Shown here piece after piece: positions 23,529 to 32,588 of a DNA stretch of 64,000 nt; positions within the stretch are counted from its first letter, which is position 1, and each line of letters begins with the position of its first letter. Source of the stretch: Ctena decussata (taxonomy: Eukaryota > Mollusca > Bivalvia > Lucinida > Lucinidae); assembly GCA_963989385.1 (NCBI GenBank), contig OZ022502.1:46369454-46433453 (forward strand), read 5' to 3'. The notes under the pieces were generated by a model. That model was not told the origin of the DNA. It was given only the letters and a program-made list of their open reading frames with translations, and searched no databases. The translations under genes and the position numbers were made by a program.

Positions 23529-23766
23529 TGAGCCGCAACACGAGAAAACCAACAATGTGGTTGTGCGCCCAGCGCTGACTCAAATCAGCCTGCGCATCCG
23601 GCCTATTTGACCAGACTCTTCGAAAAGTGCTTAAAGGGTAGCTAAGGGTCTAAGCTACCTCCATGCGGACAGCGGAGACTCTGATCAGACTGGGCGGATG
23701 CCCAGGCTGATCTGAGTCTGCGCTGGGCGCACAACCACATTGTTGGTTTTGTCGTGTCGCGGCTCA
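23529..23766. mobile_element. Foldback MITE, TGAGCCGC family, complete (238 bp)
   Basis: The ends are TGAGCCGCAACACGAGAAAA and its complement TTTTGTCGTGTCGCGGCTCA, flanked by TA on both sides (23527-23528 and 23767-23768). The inverted similarity continues inward over most of the element (GTGCGCCCAGCGC, ATCAGCCTG-GCATCCG, CTGATCAGACT). A TA duplication and no coding capacity suggest a Tc1/mariner-type MITE. Other copies are at 29700, 34740, 47934 and 60579. Confidence 0.85.
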
Positions 23767-23768
23767 TA

Positions 23769-24857
23769 TATTCATTGCTCAAACTGGTGGATGAACCAAT
23801 ACTCGTGAACGTGTTTACTTAGGAGAAGATTGTTTAATTGTTTTATTGGATAATTAACCGTACTTGTGGTTGATTGCCGAAAAAGGTCTTTTCCAACCTT
23901 GGGAAGACATGTAGATAAGTATGACATGCTTGGAATTACTTTGACTGTTGAAAAGTGACATGAACCTACCGGAACTATGTTGCATGATCGTTGCCTTTAG
24001 CGTCTTACTGCATTGTGTCATGGTAAATCAATGCCAATTTACGGAAATATAATCATCGCTGGCGAAATTTCAAACAGTTATTAAGACCAGTCACTGACTC
24101 TGTACCTGCGTATCAGTGTGCCGGTTACATAGAGATTTTCGGGTTGACATGGATTGAGCAAACGCAGCAGGACTTAAATCTTATTGGGCATAGAAATCAC
24201 GGTTTCTGCAGGATTCCGACATCGATATAACCGTACATTACTTCCAACTTAGCATTTTTTCGCTGTTTATATTATGCTAAAAGTCTATTGATTTTGTTAT
24301 CCGTTTCAACTGTGATATTGGCAACCGATATTAATATTGTTTGTTACTCAATAATATATAGTGCAATTCATTTCATGCAAAATTAATTGACAAGCAATAG
24401 TTGACACGATCGGCTGTACACGGTTGAATTTGTTAAATACTACCAGCATTTATGAGGGAATGTACTTGCAATAGCCTACACCTTTATTTATGTACTTTTC
24501 CTTTTGATTTGTGATTGTGACACTTCACAGACATCCTCCAAATGATAGACTGAACACCAGTGTGTTTCGGAACATTTGCAAGTTTTTATACTTCAAAATT
24601 GGTACATACATGTTCTTATGATAAACTTGCGCATATGCATTTTACAACAAAACAACAAGAAAAACTCTAATCTAAATATACCGATATCTCAGATCTAGTT
24701 TACGATGTCCTCAACATTAGTCAATGTACAATGTGAATGGCTAATTTTCGGGTTAAATTTAAACTAGAAAGAAATCGAAACTTGAGACTATACTATCAAC
24801 AACGTAGACATCATTATTTAGTTTATTTTCATCGTTTAAAATTATTATTAACACGTG
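23769..24857. other. Unassigned AT-rich DNA
   Basis: No gene or repeat is recognised up to the outer end of the GAGGATTAATCCTC arm at 24858. Confidence 0.4.
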
Positions 24858-27013
24858 CCAAAATAAAAGAGGATTTGCCATTAAAATCCTCTTTTCCCGC
24901 ATAAAAGTGAGCTTTTCGGGGGGTCTATTTCTTTATTTCAGGGGGGTTACCATTTAATAACTAAAAAATGTTGAAATATGGTACCTTTATTTTCAACTTT
25001 CTAGTGGGGATTAATCCTCATTGGTTGTCGATATCGAAATGAGAATTCAACATAAACAGCATTTTAGGGGGTTACCATTTAATAACTAACAGATGTTGAA
25101 ATATGGTGCCTTTATTTTCAACTTTCTGGTGAGGATTAATCCCCATTGGTTGTCGATATCGAAATGAGAATTAAAAATAAACAGCATTTTACGGGGTTAC
25201 CATTTAATATCCAACAGCAACAAAGACATGTTTGCTGTATTTTTAATTTTGTCGTGAGGATTAATCCCCGGTGGCTGACAATATCAACATAAGCTCTACG
25301 TCAACCACGTATTACCTGGGGGCACACTCCTTGGTCAGCCAGAAAATTGTGTTTGAGTTTCGGCTTGAAGGTCTTATTTTTTTTTTAAATTCAAGCTTAT
25401 ATATTTTTGACATTATCATTGTGAGGATTAATCCTCAGCTGTCGTCATTTTCTTTTTCGCTGTACCAGTAGCTCTGTCACAGAGGCCCAATGCAGCCCAT
25501 ACCCTTTGGCCGGTCCAGAAGTAAAAAAGAAGAACTAGGTTTTCTGGGGATTAATCCTCAATCTACCTCAAAATAAAGGTTCGTATTAGTCAGAAATACT
25601 TGACACTCAATGCAGTCTGTATCTAAAAGTCCAACTCCACTAAAAATGATGCCACATGAAATGGGTACTGGTGGTTGAGGATTAATCCTCATTCAGCTAC
25701 GAGTGCAAATGATTTCAGCTTACGTTCTGACATTATCATTCTGAGGATTAATCCTCAGCTGTTTTCTTTTTATGTTTTTTTTTCTAATATAGCTACCAGC
25801 AGCTCTGTTATAGAGGCCCCATTTATGAAAAGAACTTTACGACCAGGCTACCTGAGGATTAATCCTCAATCCATCCAGAAAGTTCAATTTCTTGATGGTT
25901 CAATACAGTCAATGTCTAAAAGTCAAACTCCAATTAAAATGATGCAACATGAAATGGGTACTGGTTGGGGATTAATCCTCATTCAGCTATCAGTACAAAT
26001 GAGTTTAGCTTATAATTTTGACATTATCGTTGTAAGGGTTAATCATTAGCTATTTCCTTTTACTTTTTCAATCATAAGCTACCAGCAGCTTTGCCACAGA
26101 GGCCCAAATTATAAGAAGAACTGGACATTCTGGTTACTTGAGGATTAATCCTCATTTCATCCAGATAGTAAAGTTTCTTATTGATCAGGTGTACTTGACA
26201 TTCACTTAATTCAAGGATTTCCTTCATCGTCTCAAAGTTCAATTGCACTAAAAATGAGGATTAATCCTCAGTGAGCTAATAATGCAAATGGATTTCAGTG
26301 TATACCTTTATTAGTTGTTCAATGTTAGGCCCAATGCAGCCCATCCACTTTGGTCGGCTCAGAAGTAAAAATAAGAACTATGTTTCTTGAGGATTAATCC
26401 TCAATCTACCTGAAAAAGAATAATTCATACTAGTCAGAAATACTTGACATTCAATGCCGTCTGTATCTAAAAGTCCAACTCCACTAAAAATGATGCTACA
26501 TGAAATGGGTACTGGTGGTTGAGGATTAATCCTCATTCAGCTAAGAGTGCAAATGATTTCAGCTTACGTTCTGACCTTATCATTCTGAGGATTAATCCTC
26601 AGCTGTTTTCTTTTTACGTTTTTTATAATATAGCTACCAGCAGCTCTGCCATAGAGGCCCCGTTTATGAGAAGAACTTTACGACCAGGCTACCTGAGGAT
26701 TAATCCTCAATCCACCCAGAAAGTTCAATTTCTTGATGGTTAGATGCATCTGATATTCAATAAAGTCTCTGGTTTTCTTTCATTCTTTTAGAGTCCAGCT
26801 TCACTAAAACTTATGCAGACATGAAACAGGTGCCAATTGAGGAACTATCCTCAGTCAGCTATAAACGCATATGTATTGCAGTGTATATAATTTGGTAGAG
26901 GTTCAATATTGTACTTTTGACATCATCATTGTGAGGATTAATCCTCAGTTGTTGTCTTTTTAAATATTCATTGATAAAACTTGACAACCAGGTAACTTGA
27001 GGATTAATCCTCA
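24858..27013 (+). repeat. Left arm: terminal hairpin plus GAGGATTAATCCTC palindrome array
   Basis: The outer tip has a hairpin AAAAGAGGATTT/AAATCCTCTTTT (about 24867-24897). Three units of about 125 bp follow with GTTACCATTTAATA and TATGGT(A/G)CCTTTATTTTCAACTTT. The 16-bp palindrome TGAGGATTAATCCTCA or a one- to two-base variant then starts at 25005, 25130, 25255, 25422, 25545, 25676, 25742, 25853, 25966, 26139, 26255, 26388, 26520, 26586, 26694, 26932 and 26998. Degenerate copies are at about 26032 and at 26838. Three context types alternate (CATT-TGAGG...CAGCTGT; TACC/TTCT-...CAATC; GGTT-...CATTCAGCTA), and the block from 25545 is nearly repeated from 26388. The frames at 25675-26049 and 26519-26743 are read through this array and are not genes. 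Confidence 0.9.
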
Positions 27014-27063
27014 ATCCTGTAGTCCTTTTATTTTTTTTATTTTTTTCTATTTTTATTTTTTAT

Positions 27064-27106
27064 TATGCTCCCGTGACGATAGTCAGGGGCATTAAGATTT
27101 GCCCCT

Positions 27107-27137
<31 letters not shown>

Positions 27138-27360
27138 GTTCGTCACACTTAAGGGTATAGAGTTTGTGTAATCAACTCCTGCCACAGTTTTCAGTGGATC
27201 TTTTTCAAACTTTGCATACATCTTGTGGACATATTGAAAAATTGCATGTGGATATCTGATAGAGCTTAAATTAATTTCATAATTTCAACCTTTTGAACTT
27301 AGTCGTTTTAGGCAGCTTTTTTGCATTGTAGGGTATGGGGGGAGGGGGGTTTTCTCAAAG
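27064..27360 (-). mobile_element. Pearl-like element, 3' fragment, minus strand
   Basis: It opens with TGCTCCCGTGACGATAGTCA, GGGGCATTAAGA, a CTGTCTGTCCGTCCGTCCGTC simple repeat and AGGGTATAGAGTTTGTGTAA, closely matching the left part of 15694-17136. It is cut off after about one and a half units. Confidence 0.65.
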
Positions 27361-27424
27361 GTGTAAAATAGTTTGTACAGCTTGGTACATATACATGAAA
27401 CAGCTGCCAGTGCTCACGCTGTCG

Positions 27425-27620
27425 AACAGGCCTCCCAGCGTGCAAATGACGTCCAAATGACATCGTTTGAAGTTCATGCGACGTGGTGACGTCCCATCGA
27501 TGTCAGTATGTCGTCATTTCAACGTAATGTGCCTGCTTGGCTCAGTCTAAAATGTTAAGTCCCGGTGGGCACATAACATCAAAACGACGTTGTACTAACG
27601 TTGATGCAACTTCATATCGT
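27425..27620. repeat. GACGTC-rich inverted-repeat fragment
   Basis: It contains AAATGACGTCCAAATGACAT, GTGACGTCCCATCGATGTCA, TCGTCATTTCAACGTAATGT and GGTGGGCACATAACATCAAA. This dense ATGACGTC/GACGTCAT pattern bounded by GTGGGCACA/TGTGCC is a common invertebrate MITE style (established pattern, exact family not resolved). A related fragment is at 30015-30100. Confidence 0.5.
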
Positions 27621-27626
27621 CGCAGA

Positions 27627-27790
27627 AATGCTGAAAAATATTTTATAGGCCCGTGCGGGATTCGAACTCACGACCTAGACAACTCCACCTAGCACTGCAC
27701 CATCTGTCATCGCTACCAACTGCGCTACTGGGACAACCCCAATAAAGATTGCTAGAGTAACACTGATATAGGTAGGGGATAATGCCGTAA
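27627..27790 (-). repeat. tRNA-derived SINE, minus strand, tandem copy 1
   Basis: On the minus strand an A-box-like TAGCGCAGTTGG and a B-box GAGTTCGAATCCCGC stand at normal tRNA spacing. A tail CTGAAAAATATTTTATAGGC (plus-strand order) abuts. It is almost repeated 390 bp downstream. Confidence 0.7.
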
Positions 27791-28016
27791 TGTCGTATAT
27801 TGAGTTCTTCTCAATACGTCGCATCTGTTTCGTTCGCCAATGAAAGCCTACCGGATCCAGAGGATACAAGTGATATTAGATAAGTATTAAGTGTTAGAAG
27901 AAAAAAATTCATACAACAGTACTTTCGAGCTACATAGGATCGAAACTGATACAGATTTATAATTCAGATTAATTTAAAGAGATATAATAAATCAACTTTG
28001 CCGGTAAATGCTGAAA

Positions 28017-28165
28017 AATATTTTATAGACCCGTGCGGGATTCGAACTTACAACCTCGACAACTCAGCCTAGCACTGCACCATCCGTCAACGCTAATAAC
28101 TGCGCTACCGAGACAATGCCAAAAAAGATTACTCGAGTAGCACTGACATAGATAGCGGATAATGC
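28017..28165 (-). repeat. tRNA-derived SINE, minus strand, tandem copy 2
   Basis: Same structure as the copy at 27627: TGCTGAAAAATATTTTATAG, then GCGGGATTCGAAC (B box complement), then GCGCTACCGAGACAATGCC (A box complement) and AAAAGATTACTCGAGTAGCA. Shared sequence outside the tRNA-like head indicates duplication of a larger block rather than two insertions. Confidence 0.7.
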
Positions 28166-28169
28166 AGTA

Positions 28170-28380
28170 TACGTTTGGTGAAAATCCATTTGTTCAAGAA
28201 ACATCGTGGTAACAAGAAATTATCACGACGCCGTCTTAGAAAATCTAACACTTTAAGACGTTCTGTCCAAATAATGCATCTATGCAAGTTTGGTAAAATT
28301 CAAACCGTTTATTCAAGAGATATAGTGGTTTAAACCTTTCATGCCAACGCCGACACGGACGCCAACACCAAACAGATCCG
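28170..28380 (+). repeat. Pearl-type unit fragment
   Basis: It contains TTCAAGA-A-ATAGTGGT twice, GACGCCGTCTTAGAAAATCT, and a GC-rich CCAACGCCGACACGGACGCC tract like the simple-repeat ends of other pearl-like copies. No ends defined. Confidence 0.4.
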
Positions 28381-28409
28381 AAAGGGGAAATAAGTAAAAA
28401 TCTTAAAAA

Positions 28410-29047
28410 GCAAGAGCTGTCATTCGCTACTTATTGTCATAACCCATTCTACATATCTTAAATGTATCATGAAAATATATTAAAGGGTAATCAAGTTATG
28501 GAGCGTACACGAAATCACGGCCATAACCATTAAAGAGGAACTAACTGGAAAAGTATAAAAGCAAGAGTTGCAACATATTTGTGAAGTATCATGAATATTT
28601 TAAAGGATATTCAAATTATAGAGTGAGCAAAAAATCACAGCCAAAACCATCGAGGGGAAATAACTCAAAAAGTAAGAAAGAAAGAGTTGTCATTCTTGTT
28701 CGCAACATATCGTCATCATCTGTGTTATGTATCTTTGAAGTATCATGAAAATATTTTAAAGGGTATACAAGTAACAGAGTGTACACAAATCTGCAAAATG
28801 GGCACAAAAGGGGAGATAACTCAGAAAATATTATGTCAAGAGTTACCATTCTTATACACGAAACATCATCACGACATTTTCTATATAACTGTGAGGTTTA
28901 ATGAAAATATTCCAAAGGGTATTTAAGATATCGAGCTGACAAAAGAAAAATTTTACGGACAGACGAACAGAAGACGGACGGATGGACGGACAGACGGATG
29001 CCATGTTCATCGCTATATCCCAGAACCTTTCGGTCGGGGATAAAAAT
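28410..29047 (+). mobile_element. Pearl-like element with four tandem units
   Basis: Units of about 130-160 bp contain GCAAGAG(T/C)TGTCATTC, TATCATGAAAATAT-TTAAAG, GGGTA-(T/A)CAAG and ACAGCCA-AACCAT. The right end has ACGGACGGATGGACGGACAG and then CGGTCGGGGATAAAAATGA. The overlapping shadow frames at 28616-29113 come from this tandem structure. Confidence 0.6.
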
Positions 29048-29118
29048 GACTAAAATTAAAAAGGGACATAACTCGTCAATAACATTAACGGAAGTAAAAA
29101 AAGTATGATCCACTTATA

Positions 29119-29686
29119 TTAAAGGCCCCATTGCTCTATCAGCATGAACTATTTTATCGTGAAGTATCGCTGCAAGCTTCTCTCTACAGTTACAATGTAC
29201 TTCATTGTATATGATCGTGATTGGCCGGCTTTGAAAAATTTAAACGTCCTTGAGTTTCTCATAAAAACGATTTAAAAAATATCTAGGTCATGGCAACTAA
29301 AATGACCTACTTTCGATTTCGAAAGTTTCATTACATGGTAAAAATACAAGGTACAAGAGGTAACAATACAAGGTACAGGATATAAAAATACAATGTACAG
29401 TCGTTTAATAGTTGATAAAAATACAATGTACGGCAATGATCTCATTCCTTGACTCGCTGTTGTGTGAGTTAATTGCCCAACGGGGAACCAGAAAGGAAAA
29501 TCGTATTTTTACGGAGAGTCTGGTCATTTTTTCTCTCCAAAATACCTTATCCTGTCCTTTTGTCAGTTATATGACACAAAAAGCACAACAACCTACATAT
29601 TATCATCAATTCTGAAGGCTGTACCGATTTTATAAGAATTTGTGCTTCGACGATTTTTACCACTGATAGGACTATGGAGATTTTAA
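29119..29686 (+). mobile_element. TTAA-flanked non-autonomous transposon, GGCCCCATTG family
   Basis: It starts TTAAAGGCCCCATTGCTCTA and ends GATAGGACTATGGAGATTTTAA. The ends are imperfect inverted repeats (AGGCCCCAT-GCTCTATCAG versus AATCTCCATAGTCCTATCAG) with TTAA at each outer edge. The interior has CATAAAA-CGATTT, GGCAACTAAAATGACCTACT, repeated AAAAATACAA(G/T)GTACA and AACGGGGAACCAGAAA. A TTAA target is typical of piggyBac and some other superfamilies; the family assignment is inference. Other copies start at 30991, 31455, 36021 and 54811. Confidence 0.7.
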
Positions 29687-29699
29687 TGCCCATTCCTTA

Positions 29700-29932
29700 T
29701 GAGCCGCAACACAAGAAAACTAACAAAGTGGCTGTGCGTCCACGAAGATTAAGATCCGCCTGGGCATCCGCCCAGTCCGATCAGACTCTTTGCTGAGTGC
29801 TTAAAGCATAGCCGAGGGTCTAAGCTACATCCATGCGGACAACATAGACTCTGATCAGACTGGGTGGATCCGAGTCTTTGCTGGGCGCACAACCACTTTA
29901 TTTGGTTTTCTCGTGTCGCGGCGGCGCCGTGA
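29700..29932. mobile_element. Foldback MITE, TGAGCCGC family
   Basis: The left end TGAGCCGCAACACAAGAAAA follows TA. The right end TTTTCTCGTGTCGCGGC lacks the final TCA and runs into unrelated GGCGCC, so the last bases are lost. It inserted immediately next to the 29119-29686 element. Confidence 0.75.
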
Positions 29933-30120
29933 TCGGTTGGATAGAACGACTCGTTTATGGTGCAGATGGATGGTCGCCGGTTTGGGCCAACTGGCGCCTG
30001 GAAAACTCTCTCTGCCTAGTAGGCACGTCGAAATGACATCAAGTCGACGTCGCATCGACGTCGGAACGAAGTCATTTCCACTTAGTGTGCCCGATGGGAG
30101 TCAACCCCGCAGTAAATAGG
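29933..30120. repeat. GACGTC-rich MITE-like fragment
   Basis: TAGGCACGTCGAAATGACAT, AAGTCGACGTCGCATCGACG and CTTAGTGTGCCC show the same GACGTC-dense pattern between GGCAC and GTGCC ends as at 27425-27620. The frames at 29855-30119 on both strands arise from this palindromic composition. Confidence 0.45.
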
Positions 30121-30714
30121 TACCTTTTTCGAATCTGGGAATAAAAAGGATGCGAAATAAGAGGCATGGGCTCCTCCTTGCATGTGTTGTGCCCAAGACA
30201 CAGTGGGCCTCTAACCCCCTTTATCCAAACGGCCACGAGGTAATAGGAGTTTTGAGACACCTTTAGCTTTATGTACATTAAACTTCAAGATTCTACCTAA
30301 AACCATTATTGAGTGCTACAGCCGCTAAGTGCATAATGTCGGACAAACAAACAAGTAAACGGAAGGAGAAGCAAATGCGGACAGACAGTACCAAATCAAA
30401 ATGCCCCTCAACTTTGAACTCGGCTACTTTGCAGTTGAAGATATAAGAAATACAAAAATAAAAATAACTCTGACTATTTTATATCTGTAACTGCAACGTT
30501 CCCAGTAACGATCAAAATGTGCCCAGCAGTGATCAAGCGTGAATAACGTTATCAACACTGTGAAAAAACGTGAATAACGTTATCAACACTGTGAAAAAGG
30601 TTTGATGACGCGCTTCTACCGCCTTTTCACCAGTATGTCAGTCACATTGAACCGATGGAAGGAGGATAATGAAAGACTGTGTACAAGAGAACGCCATTTA
30701 CGATTATAAAGGAC
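30121..30714. other. Unassigned DNA with a 30-bp tandem duplicate
   Basis: GTGAATAACGTTATCAACAC is directly repeated at about 30539 and 30570 (GTGAAAAA follows each). No gene is recognised. Confidence 0.45.
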
Positions 30715-30910
30715 TTCACCTGCAGCGGGATTCGAACCTGGACAGCTGATTTAGCACGTCGGAGTGTAACCTAGTGAGTTACCACGACGTGGAGACTATG
30801 GGTCTTGGCAAGAGCAAACAACTCAGCTGATTCAGCTGGCTTAGCAAGCCAGTGCCTAACCTAATGAGCTCCCAAGATGTGACATTATGGACCACGGCAA
30901 GAGCAAACAA
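30715..30910 (-). repeat. tRNA-derived SINE remnant, minus strand
   Basis: The minus strand shows a B-box CAGGTTCGAATCCCGC and, at tRNA spacing, TGGTAACTCACTAGG as a degenerate A box. A second degenerate head-like stretch (GAGCTCATTAGGTTAGGCAC, minus strand) lies about 90 bp away. It is too decayed for a functional tRNA. Confidence 0.5.
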
Positions 30911-30990
30911 CTCTGAATAGCTATGATGCATCTGTGTGACCCCAAACTGGTCACTTACTTTCGTACTTGTCAAGCTCTTTAAACTCGATG

Positions 30991-31454
30991 TTAATGGCCC
31001 CATTGCTCTATCAGCGTGAAATTTTTTATCATGAAGTATTACTGTAAGCTTCTCAGTATACTTTTGTCAGTGTAAATTACCGTGATTAGCCAGCTTTAAA
31101 CAAGTAAAACGTCATTGAGTTTCACATAAAAAAGGGTTAAAAAAACATATTTGGGTCATTTGAGTTGGCAACTAAAATGACCTACTTTCGATTTCATTGA
31201 GTTAAATAAAATGGTACATTGTCCCAGTCACTATCCCTCCGGTGTTTATATAACATTGCTAGAAGCGAAACCAGAACAGGAAATTTTAATTTGTGGAGCG
31301 ATTTATTATTTTTCAAACACTTGTTTTCTCTAGGTTTTGCCAGTTAAATGACTCAATATACGAACATCAACCCACATTTTATTTCCAAACGTGAAGGTTG
31401 AACCGCCTTTTACAATGATTTGAGCTTAGACATTTTACCACTGATATGACTATG
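30991..31454 (+). mobile_element. TTAA-flanked GGCCCCATTG element, copy
   Basis: Starts TTAATGGCCCCATTGCTCTA. The interior GGCAACTAAAATGACCTACT and the right end CCACTGATATGACTATGG match 29119-29686. The right end runs directly into the next copy without TTAA. Confidence 0.65.
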
Positions 31455-31775
31455 GCCCTATTGCTCTATCAGCATGAAATATTTCATCGTGAGGTATCAC
31501 CATTGTTTTGTCATTGTACATGACTGCGAACAGTCAATTTTAAACAAATAAAACATCATTCAGCTTCACATGAAAAAGTTTGGGTTATTTTAGTTGGCAA
31601 AGAAAAGAATCTTCTTTCGATATCACAAACTTTAACAAAATGGTAAAAATACAATGCACAAGCGTTGTGTGTCACACGTTCTGTTTCTATTCCATCGCTT
31701 GACGGGTAACAAGAAAAGGAAACTTGTATTTTGTGGAGAGATTTGTCGTTTTTTTTTTTTCAAAAACATGCCCCC
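31455..31775 (+). mobile_element. TTAA-flanked GGCCCCATTG element, 3'-truncated copy
   Basis: CCCTATTGCTCTATCAGCAT begins the copy directly after the previous one ends. The GTTGGCAAAG, AAAAATACAATGCACA and CGCTTGACGGGTAACAAG blocks are present. It is cut near a C-rich tract (31779-31800). It belongs to the block duplicated at 54.8-55.8 kb. Confidence 0.6.
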
Positions 31776-31809
31776 ACTCCCTCCCCCCCCCCCACCCCAA
31801 GGGATGCAA

Positions 31810-32182
31810 CTCCAAAACGAAGAAAGGAAGAGCAAACTTTTTATACGCGACACATCCGTGGACTCTCATACACATTGCTTTGAAGTTTCATCCAGATATC
31901 CCGAATGGTTATCTAGTTATGGTGCGCACAAGACTAGTAGGATGAAAATAATCAAGGGGCATAACTTGGAAACTAAGAAAGTGGGAGCAACCATTCTGCA
32001 CGCGACACTTTGCCTCGTCCTAATATATATGCCTACAAAATGTCATGAAGATATCTCAAAGGGTTACTGAGATATGCTGCGCACAAGAATGTTGACGGAC
32101 GGACAGACGGGCGGACAGACAGATGGACAGACAGACGAACAGACGGACGGACAGCGCCATACTTCAGAACGGGCGTATAAAA
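31810..32182 (+). mobile_element. Pearl-like 3' fragment
   Basis: Two or so units with TTTGAAGTTTCATCCAGATA and CAAAATGTCATGAAGATATC are followed by a GGACGGACAGACGGGCGGAC-type simple repeat (about 32095-32152) and GAACGGGCGTATAAAAAC. The frame at 31654-32070 is read through this and the preceding element and is not a gene. Confidence 0.55.
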
Positions 32183-32588
32183 ACTAAAAGCCATAAACAT
32201 ATATAAAACAAGTACGCCTATCTTCTCCAAACTAACATTTGATGGCATTGTATAGCTCTGTTTAAAATTTGCATTACTGACTTCTCCCTCTCCGATACGT
32301 CCCGATGCGGCTACTTATACAGCTACGTCTTATTCGAAAGAACTCTAACAGGAGGCAAAAATGAAAATTACTTCTCTTGATAATGTATGCCTTTTTTTAA
32401 AGACAGAGGGTGCAGATCATTCTGTCGAACTTTGTTTCCTTAGGCCACAGAACTTTGGATCAAGCCGTGCTAGTGGCTTTGGAAGGATAAGTACACTAGC
32501 AAATCTTACTCCAACCATGACATGGTCAACACCAGTCCGATCCATCAACAAACCCCTATACTCCTTATATCAGTCGGTACATTTAAAA
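32183..32588 (+). other. Unique-looking stretch, upstream part duplicated at 55.6 kb
   Basis: 32183-32350 (AACTAAAAGCCATAAACATA ... ACTTCTCCCTCTCCGATACG ... GCGGCTACTTATACAGC) matches 55600-55770 in the same orientation. TATTTATACAGC/TACTTATACAGC could be a TATA-like element, but no transcript can be inferred. Downstream, an 80-codon frame at 32361-32603 begins at a plausible ATG but has no familiar motif, and its end lies in the following repeat. Confidence 0.4.

Noticed and set aside
25675..26049. 124-codon frame with repeated RINPQ/RINPH peptide
   Set aside because: The peptide repeats are the translation of GAGGATTAATCCTC palindromes (AGGATTAATCC gives RINP); the array is palindromic on both strands and not a gene.
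31654..32070. 138-codon frame with poly-proline
   Set aside because: It runs through a C-rich tract and two truncated repeats; no independent support.
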